A stretch of 64,000 bases of DNA, taken from contig NZ_AUFX01000012.1 of NCBI RefSeq assembly GCF_000426725.1, positions 1-64,000 on the forward strand, in the 5' to 3' direction. The notes below the pieces were generated by a model, which worked only from the letters and a program-made list of their open reading frames with translations, searched no databases and was not told the DNA's origin. Position numbers and translations under genes: made by a program. Shown in pieces: positions 26,001-33,429 of the stretch (positions are counted from its first letter, which is position 1; each line of letters starts with the position of its first letter). The stretch comes from Sporocytophaga myxococcoides DSM 11118 (GTDB taxonomy: Bacteria; Bacteroidota; Bacteroidia; Cytophagales; Cytophagaceae).

Positions 26001-27670
26001 TAAGTAAGCGTATCTCCAACGTAAGCGTAGGTTTTATCCACTGACTTGTAAATCTTCATATTCGCTTCAGGTGCCATGTCAAGAGGATCATGCCAGTTTC
26101 CTGTAAGTACCATCATGCCGAGAAATCTGAAGAATTCGTGAAAGTACAAAGGGTTTGAATCTGTATATTTTTGAGCACCGCCGTCTGCTCCGTCCCATGT
26201 TATTTCCAATTTTCTATACATTTCAGACATAAGTCTGAAATTTTGCACAGCTACAGCAGATGGTGTAAATGCACCAAAAGCTTTGTTCAGCCTGAAATAC
26301 AAGCTTCCCATGTTGGCTCCAGTCGGACTATGATATGTTGTCATTGTAGATGGCCCGCAGATATCAAGATTCTGGGTGGGAAGTGGATACGGGGTATTGC
26401 CATATGACTGAGGGTCTAAAAGGAACTTCTCATTGTTTTTGGCGAAATCAAGTTCATATGTGTTTCCGCCAGGAATTACCTGATGGCCAGTAGGGGTATT
26501 GCTTGGGTCCCATGAAGTAGTAGGGTTACCATTCCATACATAATTTAGAGCAGTTCTCCATCCTACCCTGAAATCTTCACCATCGTTAAAGCTTGTAAAA
26601 GTAGCATTATTGGTTCCAGTCAATGCCCACCAGCCAGCAAATCCAACCAAACCCTGTTCTGCCATTTTTCCCATTGCCCAGTCACTTGATGCTTCCGCCC
26701 TTTGGTACTGTTTGATCAGCCAGGGAGACTTTCCTTCTGCCTGAAGCATTTCTGCAAAAGAACGGAAGTAAGCAGGTGCATAATAATCGATGTGTTGTTG
26801 GTCTCCGCCTGTTCTTTCGGGATTCATTCCCAGATATGATCCGCCCTGCGCCCAGTTAGTCAACTCAGTCCAGGTATCTCCACCTTTCATATAACCATCT
26901 AATCCGATTATTCCTGATACATATTTTTTCACCGGAAGTGATGGAGTGTAAAGCAAAGTATCAACCATTGTTGAGATGTATTTAATAGCTTCATCCTTAT
27001 AAGTGATAGCTCCTAGTTCCGGGTCAATACAAATGGTTCCATTGTCACCCCATTGCTTCCATGCAACAAGCATAGCAAGAGCAATATCCACGTCTCCGTC
27101 TGAAGCGGAATTTCCTCCTAGTGCTCCTCCATAAACGTTAGTAGAAGGCCCGAAGGAACCGGCTCCGGAGATTCCAGGGCTATAAGCATATCCTGGAGAA
27201 TTCATCACGTTGTCAATAAACCTCGTAGTCTTTTGAAACTGGCGGTCATGCATCCACATGTAATAGCCGTCATAGGTTTTTTTATCTCCCATGTATGCTG
27301 CTGCCAATAAATAATACCCGTCTGCTTCAACACAGGTACAATGCATTATAGGGGCATTAATGTTTGGCATTATGTATCGCACACCATTGACAGTCAGAGG
27401 GCCGGCAGTTGTTCCCTGAGTGACGTTATAAGTCATGTTGTTACATATCATCTGATATGCTTCCCTGGTCCGAAGCTCCAGTTCGGCGTGCGTCACACCA
27501 GCCGAATGATGATCAAAACTGGCGATCGTTTTAAGCGCACCCTTGTTGTATTCTTTAAACTGAGGGAAAGGGAAATTCGGATTCCCTGAATTGATGCTAG
27601 CTGGTACCTGAGAATAACCTTGAACCTGAAGAAGAAAGGCACTTATAACAAATAGTAAAAGTCTCTTCAT
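23084..27670 (-). CDS. Giant T9SS-exported GH8 glycoside hydrolase with DUF11 repeats
   Basis: 1528 residues. Signal peptide to about 21. Residues about 55-530 form a GH8 (alpha/alpha)6 barrel: VEADGYYLLAAAYMGD (Glu115, likely acid), SASDGDVDIALAMLVAW (Asp191/193), and TFTSFNDGEDFRVGWRTALN. Most GH8 enzymes act on beta-1,4-glucan, xylan or chitosan; the substrate here is not decided. Three DUF11 repeats follow. The first (540-660) is normal. The second (687-1037) and third (1041-1352) are split: the strand ending YTIKVKNSS or YTVVYKNKS is followed by about 220 and 185 inserted residues before the VIVKDTLP or VVMRDPIPGG strand resumes. Residues 1355-1450 are fibronectin-like, and the end is a T9SS type A domain (VYPNPADDKEYIRYS; IKLIKK). 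It is monocistronic. Confidence 0.88.
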   Translation of the reverse strand: MKRLLLFVISAFLLQVQGYSQVPASINSGNPNFPFPQFKEYNKGALKTIASFDHHSAGVTHAELELRTREAYQMICNNMTYNVTQGTTAGPLTVNGVRYIMPNINAPIMHCTCVEADGYYLLAAAYMGDKKTYDGYYMWMHDRQFQKTTRFIDNVMNSPGYAYSPGISGAGSFGPSTNVYGGALGGNSASDGDVDIALAMLVAWKQWGDNGTICIDPELGAITYKDEAIKYISTMVDTLLYTPSLPVKKYVSGIIGLDGYMKGGDTWTELTNWAQGGSYLGMNPERTGGDQQHIDYYAPAYFRSFAEMLQAEGKSPWLIKQYQRAEASSDWAMGKMAEQGLVGFAGWWALTGTNNATFTSFNDGEDFRVGWRTALNYVWNGNPTTSWDPSNTPTGHQVIPGGNTYELDFAKNNEKFLLDPQSYGNTPYPLPTQNLDICGPSTMTTYHSPTGANMGSLYFRLNKAFGAFTPSAVAVQNFRLMSEMYRKLEITWDGADGGAQKYTDSNPLYFHEFFRFLGMMVLTGNWHDPLDMAPEANMKIYKSVDKTYAYVGDTLTYKITYRNFGKPTATGVVITDLLPTGLSFLSQSPRNVGVTFSQAGSNLTWTVGSVAGTEVALPANLGLTMDTITLKVVVNSSAPPRICNSANITATNGSGWTSNEYPNNITETMERNCVDILNEKPLSIVKSVNRSIVQVGDSIVYTIKVKNSSVAFLNGGRPGVHFSMGLQPFTNPANELKMNFRFFHGAQEAYINLKNYRVSYFLKENGPPAWQVAVGTAEGFGTAPPTLGVQPLVPGAGYNHRFFITFPSALTTVTQHLAEYRGNKEMIHRGELAPPRMEARVFTNPNGSFNFSDDWSYEAALNTTGASDDLQTLITNDWSDPNNPNVPLNKYHPEACGTTTKISDNVLVEEWDGYTWRRILGTSPAAGRELNNVIVKDTLPKSVTFGGYITGYPVGTLAGNIITWPTVPQLLVNDSIEYKFWVRVKDAAYFNCPTGPTPDEIINTGYAKADNEPWVKDTAKTKVSCDAVFIPDPSITKTADKVNYSTGDDITYTVVYKNKSGTVVSSIGSAADWKQVEGNPFTFTGGNMIINGAGASGSTGSNLMTHKYSHGKNGSINTTINLATYQEIYALVFRQNGNKWYEIRFKKEYNGIVVSLWDHGYTAAGYTQLLSAPTNTAFPAGFTDIDIKLELFEDKASFSLVASGVTMPGTPQYIQTGLQKLAGYAGWRSTNNDASTVKKWSTWLDSGFDVVMRDPIPGGVTFVSATDANLSGCPSCTPTPISGSNTAGNVTYNKIDGPVLANDSVKYVWKGKIASCPVTGLLINTAYVDIKGITPSPSAQVVTGCDVTITPLNFLSFEVSQAEKTVFLNWITSNEQNVSHFNILISQDGKTWSAIPVKVPAKNQPLNEYQFAVAAGNSGITYYKIQEVDKDGKTDFSKVKSLNFGINDEIYVYPNPADDKEYIRYSLAGEKILTVIIFDVQGKKVFENTYTSLAEKGEITIDLDIASGIYILEVIADTFVKDIKLIKK

Positions 27671-27775
27671 TGATGTATTTAATTTTTTTGAAACCTTGAA
27701 TCAGTGTCGCCGTAAAAGACAGTGAGTATAATTTGTTTTCATATTCTTTATTTAATGTGTTTTTAAAGAGTTGTT

Positions 27776-27818
27776 GTTACACTTATGTTACCCTGTCCCG
27801 GGTAACATAGGGTGTGAC
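27776..27818. promoter_or_regulatory. Long hairpin/palindrome in the GH8-mfd divergent region
   Basis: The core is a perfect 10-base inverted repeat, TATGTTACCC (27784-27793) and GGGTAACATA (27800-27809), around TGTCCC. Outer arms GTTACAC (27776-27782) and GTGTGAC (27812-27818) extend the pairing with one mismatch. No T run follows, and it lies about 115 bases upstream of the GH8 start and 227 bases upstream of mfd, so an operator is more likely than a terminator. The rest of 27671-28045 shows only a -7 box for mfd. Confidence 0.5.
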
Positions 27819-28017
27819 AATAAGAAAACGTTTCCCCCACCGTATTGTACTTTCCTAAGAAATTTTATCGCCGACCTTTATTTTAGCCAAGTTTTATCTT
27901 AGCTATATCCTACAAATACCCTTTTGCGGCGGATTAGTAAACAGACTTTTTCAAACTTTTTTGCCTCTTTGATTATTATTTATCCTGAAAGAATTTTATA
28001 CTGCCTCGCATTGTTTT

Positions 28018-28025
28018 TAACTTTG
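28018..28025 (+). promoter_or_regulatory. Bacteroidota -7 element for mfd
   Basis: TAACTTTG matches TAnnTTTG, 20 bases before the TTG start of mfd; no clear -33 box. Confidence 0.45.
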
Positions 28026-28045
28026 TAATTCACAACGAGAATAGT

Positions 28046-31000
28046 TTGAAAGTAAAAGATTTAATAAGGCTTTATCAGGAAGATCCACTGGTTCAGATTC
28101 TCCATGATAAGATAAAGTCTGACAGCAATTTACGTTTCCGCCTGAAAGGATTAAATGGCAGTATGGATGCAGTAGTATCAGCAGCTATTTGCAGTTTAAG
28201 CCCTGGAAATCATTTATTCATTCTTCAGGATAAGGAAGAGGCTTCCTTTTTTCAGAATGACCTTCAAGTGCTTCTGCAAGACTTTAGTGTACATTTTTTC
28301 CCTAACTCATATAAAAGACCCTATAAGTTCGAAGAAACTGAAAATGCTAATGTGCTCATGCGTGCAGAGGTACTTAGTGCGGTGAATAACAGGGGGGAAG
28401 ATAATTTTTGCATAGTCAGCTATCCTGATGCACTTACTGAAAAAGTAATCAATAAGAAATCTCTCAAGAGCAATAGCTTTACTGCCAATGTCGGAGAGAA
28501 AGTAGATCTTCAGTTTGTTACAGAACTGCTCTCCACTTATGACTTTGAAAAAACGGATTTTGTGTACGAGGCTGGCCAATATTCCATCAGAGGAGGGATT
28601 GTCGATATATTCAGTTACTCTCATGACTATCCGTACAGAATTGAACTTTTCGGGGATGAGATCGAAAGTGTAAGGACCTTTGATCCCAATACACAGCTGT
28701 CTGTTGAGAATAAAAAAACGTTTTCTATTATCCCCAACGTGCAGACCAAATTACTCCAGGAGAAAAGGGAATCTTTGCTTGAGTTCCTTCCTGATGATAC
28801 CTCTATCTGGGTTAAAGATGTTGAGTTGACGCTAGAGATTATAGAAAGATATTTTGACAGAGCAACACTCTCCTTTGAACAGATATTAAAGGAAACTGGC
28901 GGTTCTAAGTTAATTACCTCCCCTGCTCAGCTCTTTGAAAACCCGGAAGAATTTAAAAAGCTGTTTGAGGGGTACAAGATTCTTGAGTTTGGAACAAGGT
29001 ATTATTATGATACTGAAAATCTCATTGAATTTTCGTCTAAGCCGCAGCCGCCGTTTAATAAAGAGTTTAACCTGCTTGCTGAAAATTTAAAGTCATATCA
29101 GGAAAAGGATTTCACGAATGTTATTGCTGCAGAGTCTTATCATCAGATCGAAAGGCTGACTACAATCTTTAATGAAGTCGATAGGTTTCTGAAATTTCAG
29201 ACAATGAATGCTGCGCTCAGGCAGGGTTTTATTGATGAACAGTTAAAGCTTGTTTGCTATACCGATCATCAGATTTTTGAGAAATACCACAGGTACAAAA
29301 CCAAAGAGAAATTTTCAAAGTCAAAAGCAATGACTTTGAAAGAGCTGAGGACTTTGCACCCCGGAGATTTTGTTGTTCACTCGGATTATGGTGTTGGCCG
29401 CTTTGCAGGACTCGAGAAAGTGGAAGTTGGCGGAAGGCAGCAGGAAGCAATAAGATTGGTATACAGAGATGACGATTTGCTTTATGTAAGTATACATGCG
29501 CTTCATAAAATTTCTAAGTACACTGGTAAAGAGGGAACTCCTCCTCCCATCAGTAAACTTGGCTCCGGAGAGTGGGATACTAAAAAGAAGCGTGTTAAGA
29601 AACAAGTAAAAGATATTGCCAAGGAGCTGATAAGCTTGTATGCTAAAAGAAAAGCAGCTCCAGGGTTTAAGTTTGACAGAGATACTTTCCTTCAGGCAGA
29701 ACTTGAGTCTTCATTTATATATGAAGATACGCCGGATCAAGCTAAAGCCACAGCTGATGTAAAAGCTGATATGGAGCTTCCTCATCCTATGGATCGTCTC
29801 GTATGCGGAGATGTTGGGTTTGGTAAAACAGAGGTCGCTGTTAGAGCTGCTTTCAAGGCTGCCACAGATGGAAAGCAGGTTGCAGTACTTGTCCCAACTA
29901 CTATCCTGGCGATGCAACATTACAAAACGTTCAGCGAAAGACTTAAAGGCTTCCCGGTTAATGTGGAATATGTAAACCGCTTTAAAACTGCTCAGCAGAT
30001 AAAAGAGACTATTAAAAGAGTAGAAGAAGGAAAGACCAATATCCTTATAGGCACACATCGTCTTATCGGTAAGGATGTGAAGTTTAAAGATCTTGGATTG
30101 TTGATTATTGACGAAGAGCAGAAGTTTGGAGTGAAGGTTAAGGATAAACTTAAGGAATTTAAAGTCAATGTGGATACGTTGACTCTTACTGCCACGCCTA
30201 TTCCGAGAACTCTGCATTTCTCATTGATGGGGGCCAGAGACCTGTCAATTATTGCTACACCACCTCCGAACAGGCAACCGGTTACTACAGAAATTCATGC
30301 ATTCAATGATGTTGTTATACGTGATGCTGTGAGTCATGAGTTGAAGCGTGGTGGACAAGTGTTCTTTGTTCATAACAGAGTAAAAGACATTGAAGAGATG
30401 GCTGATAGGATCAAGCGGCTCGTTCCAGATGCAAAAATGGGCGTGGCTCATGGGCAAATGGAAGGCGATAAGCTCGAAAAGGTCATGCTGAAGTTTGTGG
30501 AGGCGGAATATGACGTGCTTGTTTCAACCAATATTATTGAATCAGGTCTGGATATTCCTAATGCTAATACCATTATAATCAATTCAGCACATATGTTTGG
30601 CCTATCTGATTTGCATCAGATGAGGGGCCGAGTAGGACGTTCCAATAAAAAAGCATTCTGTTATCTTCTTACTCCTCCTGTATCTACATTACCGGCTGAT
30701 TCAAGAAAGAGATTAAGTGCTCTTGAAGAGTTCTCTGATCTTGGCGATGGTTTTAAGGTTGCAATGCGAGACCTGGATATTCGTGGAGCAGGGAACTTAC
30801 TTGGTGCGGAACAAAGTGGGTTTATCTCTGATCTTGGATTTGATATGTATCATAAAATCCTTGATGAAGCGATACAAGAGCTTAAGGAAACTGAATTTGC
30901 AGAGCTGTTCAAGAAAGAGCTGGATGCAAAAGATTTAAATAAGTCTACCGATTGCCAGATTGAAACTGACCTTGCTGTGATTATACCAGAGACTTATGTT

Positions 31001-31417
31001 TCCAATATTTCTGAAAGATTAAGTCTTTATTCTACCCTTGACAATATTAAGACTGAAGAGGAGCTTGAAAAGTATAGGGCATCTATCGTAGATCGTTTTG
31101 GTCCGCTTCCGGATGAAGTTAAAGATCTTGTAGAAACGGTAAGGCTTAGATGGCTTGCAGAAGGTCTTGGTTTTGAAAAGCTCACAATCAAGAACGGAAC
31201 AATGAAGGGGTATTTTGTTCAGAATAATGATGCATATTACAAGTCGGATATATTTGGCAAAATCCTTCTTTTTGCTCAGAAGAACCCTAAAAAGTGTAAA
31301 CTGAAAGAAGTCAATAAAAAGCCGATGATTGTATTCGAAGATATTGACTTTATGCATCAGGCAATGGATACTCTTCAAAAAATAAATCCTGTTGTTGTGA
31401 CAGAGGTGGTGAAGTAA
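28046..31417 (+). CDS. mfd: Transcription-repair coupling factor Mfd
   Basis: 1123 residues, normal length. Mfd removes RNA polymerase stalled at lesions and recruits UvrA. In order: a UvrB-like N-terminal module with AGQYSIRGGIVDIFSYS (about 176-192), the RNA-polymerase-interacting CarD-like domain LHPGDFVVHSDYGVGRFAGL (about 434-453), the motor with Walker A CGDVGFGKTEVA (about 586), DEEQ (about 688), TATPIPRTLHFSLMG and the downstream RGRVGR, then the C-terminal TRCF domain. The start is a TTG (KVKDLIRLYQ); no in-frame ATG or GTG occurs close upstream, the next Met is residue 41, and the -7 box 20 bases upstream supports TTG. uvrB lies 26 kb away. Confidence 0.97.
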   Translation: MKVKDLIRLYQEDPLVQILHDKIKSDSNLRFRLKGLNGSMDAVVSAAICSLSPGNHLFILQDKEEASFFQNDLQVLLQDFSVHFFPNSYKRPYKFEETENANVLMRAEVLSAVNNRGEDNFCIVSYPDALTEKVINKKSLKSNSFTANVGEKVDLQFVTELLSTYDFEKTDFVYEAGQYSIRGGIVDIFSYSHDYPYRIELFGDEIESVRTFDPNTQLSVENKKTFSIIPNVQTKLLQEKRESLLEFLPDDTSIWVKDVELTLEIIERYFDRATLSFEQILKETGGSKLITSPAQLFENPEEFKKLFEGYKILEFGTRYYYDTENLIEFSSKPQPPFNKEFNLLAENLKSYQEKDFTNVIAAESYHQIERLTTIFNEVDRFLKFQTMNAALRQGFIDEQLKLVCYTDHQIFEKYHRYKTKEKFSKSKAMTLKELRTLHPGDFVVHSDYGVGRFAGLEKVEVGGRQQEAIRLVYRDDDLLYVSIHALHKISKYTGKEGTPPPISKLGSGEWDTKKKRVKKQVKDIAKELISLYAKRKAAPGFKFDRDTFLQAELESSFIYEDTPDQAKATADVKADMELPHPMDRLVCGDVGFGKTEVAVRAAFKAATDGKQVAVLVPTTILAMQHYKTFSERLKGFPVNVEYVNRFKTAQQIKETIKRVEEGKTNILIGTHRLIGKDVKFKDLGLLIIDEEQKFGVKVKDKLKEFKVNVDTLTLTATPIPRTLHFSLMGARDLSIIATPPPNRQPVTTEIHAFNDVVIRDAVSHELKRGGQVFFVHNRVKDIEEMADRIKRLVPDAKMGVAHGQMEGDKLEKVMLKFVEAEYDVLVSTNIIESGLDIPNANTIIINSAHMFGLSDLHQMRGRVGRSNKKAFCYLLTPPVSTLPADSRKRLSALEEFSDLGDGFKVAMRDLDIRGAGNLLGAEQSGFISDLGFDMYHKILDEAIQELKETEFAELFKKELDAKDLNKSTDCQIETDLAVIIPETYVSNISERLSLYSTLDNIKTEEELEKYRASIVDRFGPLPDEVKDLVETVRLRWLAEGLGFEKLTIKNGTMKGYFVQNNDAYYKSDIFGKILLFAQKNPKKCKLKEVNKKPMIVFEDIDFMHQAMDTLQKINPVVVTEVVK

Positions 31418-31515
31418 GAGATCCTTCTCTTATTTCATCTGCTTATTTCATGAGTCTTTTTGAATATTTATTTTTATTGTCGAAAAAATACACATAGAGT
31501 TCCATTCATTTTAGT

Positions 31516-31523
31516 TAGTTTTG
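31516..31523 (+). promoter_or_regulatory. Bacteroidota -7 element for the carbonic anhydrase gene
   Basis: TAGTTTTG fits TAnnTTTG. A possible TTG start at 31521 lies inside it, which favours ATG 31566. Confidence 0.5.
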
Positions 31524-31565
31524 AATCTGTCTTTTTTCAGTTTAAAATATTGTATAGAGCGTATT

Positions 31566-32213
31566 ATGGAAGCATTAAATCCCCTTATAGAAAAAGTATT
31601 AACTGCAGAAGAGCAGCAGAAGCTCACGCCTGATGAGGTGTTGAAGCAACTTAAAGAAGGTAATAAAAGATTCACTTCTGGCACCTTAACTTTGCGTGAT
31701 CATTCTAAGCAAATCAGAGATGCTGTCAATGGGCAGTTTCCTAAGGCTATTGTTCTTTCATGCATAGACTCAAGAGTGCCGGTAGAAGATGTTTTTGATA
31801 AAGGAATCGGAGATCTATTTGTTGCACGTGTAGCAGGTAACATTGTTAACGAAGATATTCTGGGTTCAATGGAGTTTAGTTGCAAAGTAGCAGGAGCGAA
31901 ACTTGTTCTTGTTATCGGTCATGAATATTGTGGTGCAATAAAGGGAGCAATAGATCATGTCGAATTAGGGAACTTAACTACATTATTAAAAAAAGTGGAG
32001 CCCGCTATCCAGAATTGTAATCATTATCATGGTGAGAAAACATCCAAGAACTATGAGTTTGTGGATATGGTAATTAGAGAGAATGTTAAGGTTACTGTAG
32101 GCGCAATACGCGCGCAAAGTCCTATTTTAAAGGAGATGGAAGATGAAGGGTTAATTAAAATAGTGGGTTCTTATTATGATATGGATAATGGCCAGGTAAC
32201 ATTTTACGAATAG
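31566..32213 (+). CDS. Beta-class carbonic anhydrase
   Basis: 215 residues from ATG 31566. It interconverts CO2 and bicarbonate. Zinc ligands are Cys66 in SCIDSRVP, His119 and Cys122 in GHEYCGAIKG; Asp68 and Arg70 form the catalytic dyad. VARVAGNIVNEDILGSMEFS and LVLVIGHEYCGA are family-typical. There is no signal peptide, so it is cytosolic. The longer reading from TTG 31521 would add 15 residues that overlap the promoter box. It is a single-gene unit with its own terminator. Confidence 0.95.
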   Translation: MEALNPLIEKVLTAEEQQKLTPDEVLKQLKEGNKRFTSGTLTLRDHSKQIRDAVNGQFPKAIVLSCIDSRVPVEDVFDKGIGDLFVARVAGNIVNEDILGSMEFSCKVAGAKLVLVIGHEYCGAIKGAIDHVELGNLTTLLKKVEPAIQNCNHYHGEKTSKNYEFVDMVIRENVKVTVGAIRAQSPILKEMEDEGLIKIVGSYYDMDNGQVTFYE

Positions 32214-32233
32214 TATATTAACTTCTAATAGAT

Positions 32234-32270
32234 AAAAAAAGGAGCATCTCATACAGATGCTCCTTTTTTA
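32234..32270 (+). terminator. Terminator after the carbonic anhydrase gene
   Basis: AAAAAGGAGCATCT / AGATGCTCCTTTTTT with loop CATAC, 20 bases after the stop. Confidence 0.92.
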
Positions 32271-32279
32271 TTTTAATGA

Positions 32280-32325
32280 CCTCTCCCTAAGGCCCTCTCT
32301 CTTAGTAGAAGGGCTAGAGATGAGG
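32280..32325. repeat. Imperfect palindromic element, REP-like
   Basis: CCTCTCCCTAAGGCCCT ... AGGGCTAGAGATGAGG around CTCTCTTAGTAGA. G/C-rich arms in an AT-rich intergenic gap beside a terminator are typical of dispersed extragenic palindromes. Only one copy is in this window, so repetition is not shown. Confidence 0.4.
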
Positions 32326-32371
32326 TTTTATGTATTTAAAATGGGGATTAAATTTCTAATCTTATCTTCTA

Positions 32372-33418
32372 TTATTTATACTTAGGAGTATGCTTATCTA
32401 AGAAAGTATCTACCGCTTTATTATAGTTTGCGATAAGTTTATTTCTTGTATCATTCAGACTATTATTCGTCATATTGAATTCATTCACACCCTGGTTGAA
32501 TTCATTTACAGCTTTGTTATATTGATCAACATCTGCCTGAGTCCTTGCAGATTCCTTTTTTGTTTCAAAGGCCTTTTTGATTTTCAGATAGTTTTCTTCT
32601 TTAATATAAAAAGAGGTCAGGCTGGATATTTTGTCTTTGCTTTCGGTTTTATAAAATTCAAGCATCTGTTTGCAGGCATTGACAATGCTTCTGTCATTGC
32701 TAAAGGCTTTCATAGTGTCCAGAGTTGCAAGACCTTGCTCAGCATATTTTAGTAAGGTGTTTTTGTTTTGCTCAATTCCATTGACATTTTTGTTTTGAAG
32801 TGCATCAAGAAGATACGCCTCCTGTTTGTAGCTTTTGAAAAATATAAGGTAAACTTTTCTTTGATAAGTATTCACGCGCTGTGCTTTCTCTACTTTAGTA
32901 GTAAGCTCATCTTTGGTCTCTACTAGATTAATATTGTTCTTCGCTGCAAATTCTTTCTCAGTAGAATAAAGTTTTCTTCCTGCATCGTTCATCTTTTCAT
33001 TTGCAAGATCCTGAGCTAAAAGATATGCTTCCATTGCATCATAAGATTGTTCTGCAATTTCTTCCATGTTCAGGATCTTTGCATAGTCATCATTAAGTAC
33101 ATGTTGTGTAAGTTTCAGGTATGAAACCGCTGAGTCTCTTAATGCCTTGTCCCCTTTAAAAGGAGGCATTGCTGAAATTTTCTTTATTGCATCTTTTGTA
33201 GATTGTATGATCTCTTTTCTTCTGTTTTCAACCTTTCTGGCGCTTTTCCCATGTGCTACGGCACTTGTATAAGACATATAGTCTTCTGTGATTTTTCGAT
33301 TCAGTTCTCCCATGTAGGTCATGTATTCTCCCGCACTGGTGAAATTTTGCGCTTTGGTTGATAAAGCAAAAAGTATAGATACTAAAAAGAAAAAGATAAC
33401 TTTTTTGATGTGATTCAT
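32372..33418 (-). CDS. Secreted helical protein (possibly LIC11966-like surface family)
   Basis: 348 residues. The signal peptide ends ALSTKAQ. The mature chain is nearly all helical, rich in Lys, Glu, Asn and Ala (NRRKEIIQSTKDAIKKISAM; ARTQADVDQYNKAVNEFNQG; SLNDTRNKLIANYNKAVDTF), suggesting a long bundle or coiled coil. The opening FTSAGEYMTYMGELNRKITE and YTSAVAHGKSARKVE recall a surface-protein family named after Leptospira LIC11966; that match is from memory. It ends 11 bases before the protease gene it follows, so they are co-transcribed, and it could be a cofactor or substrate. Confidence 0.65.
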   Translation of the reverse strand: MNHIKKVIFFFLVSILFALSTKAQNFTSAGEYMTYMGELNRKITEDYMSYTSAVAHGKSARKVENRRKEIIQSTKDAIKKISAMPPFKGDKALRDSAVSYLKLTQHVLNDDYAKILNMEEIAEQSYDAMEAYLLAQDLANEKMNDAGRKLYSTEKEFAAKNNINLVETKDELTTKVEKAQRVNTYQRKVYLIFFKSYKQEAYLLDALQNKNVNGIEQNKNTLLKYAEQGLATLDTMKAFSNDRSIVNACKQMLEFYKTESKDKISSLTSFYIKEENYLKIKKAFETKKESARTQADVDQYNKAVNEFNQGVNEFNMTNNSLNDTRNKLIANYNKAVDTFLDKHTPKYK

Positions 33419-33429
33419 AAACGCATTTT

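Noticed and set aside
23625-26407. Several open frames of 60-125 codons on the plus strand opposite the GH8 giant
   Set aside because: They follow codon-phase constraints of the real gene on the minus strand and lack starts, motifs or promoters.
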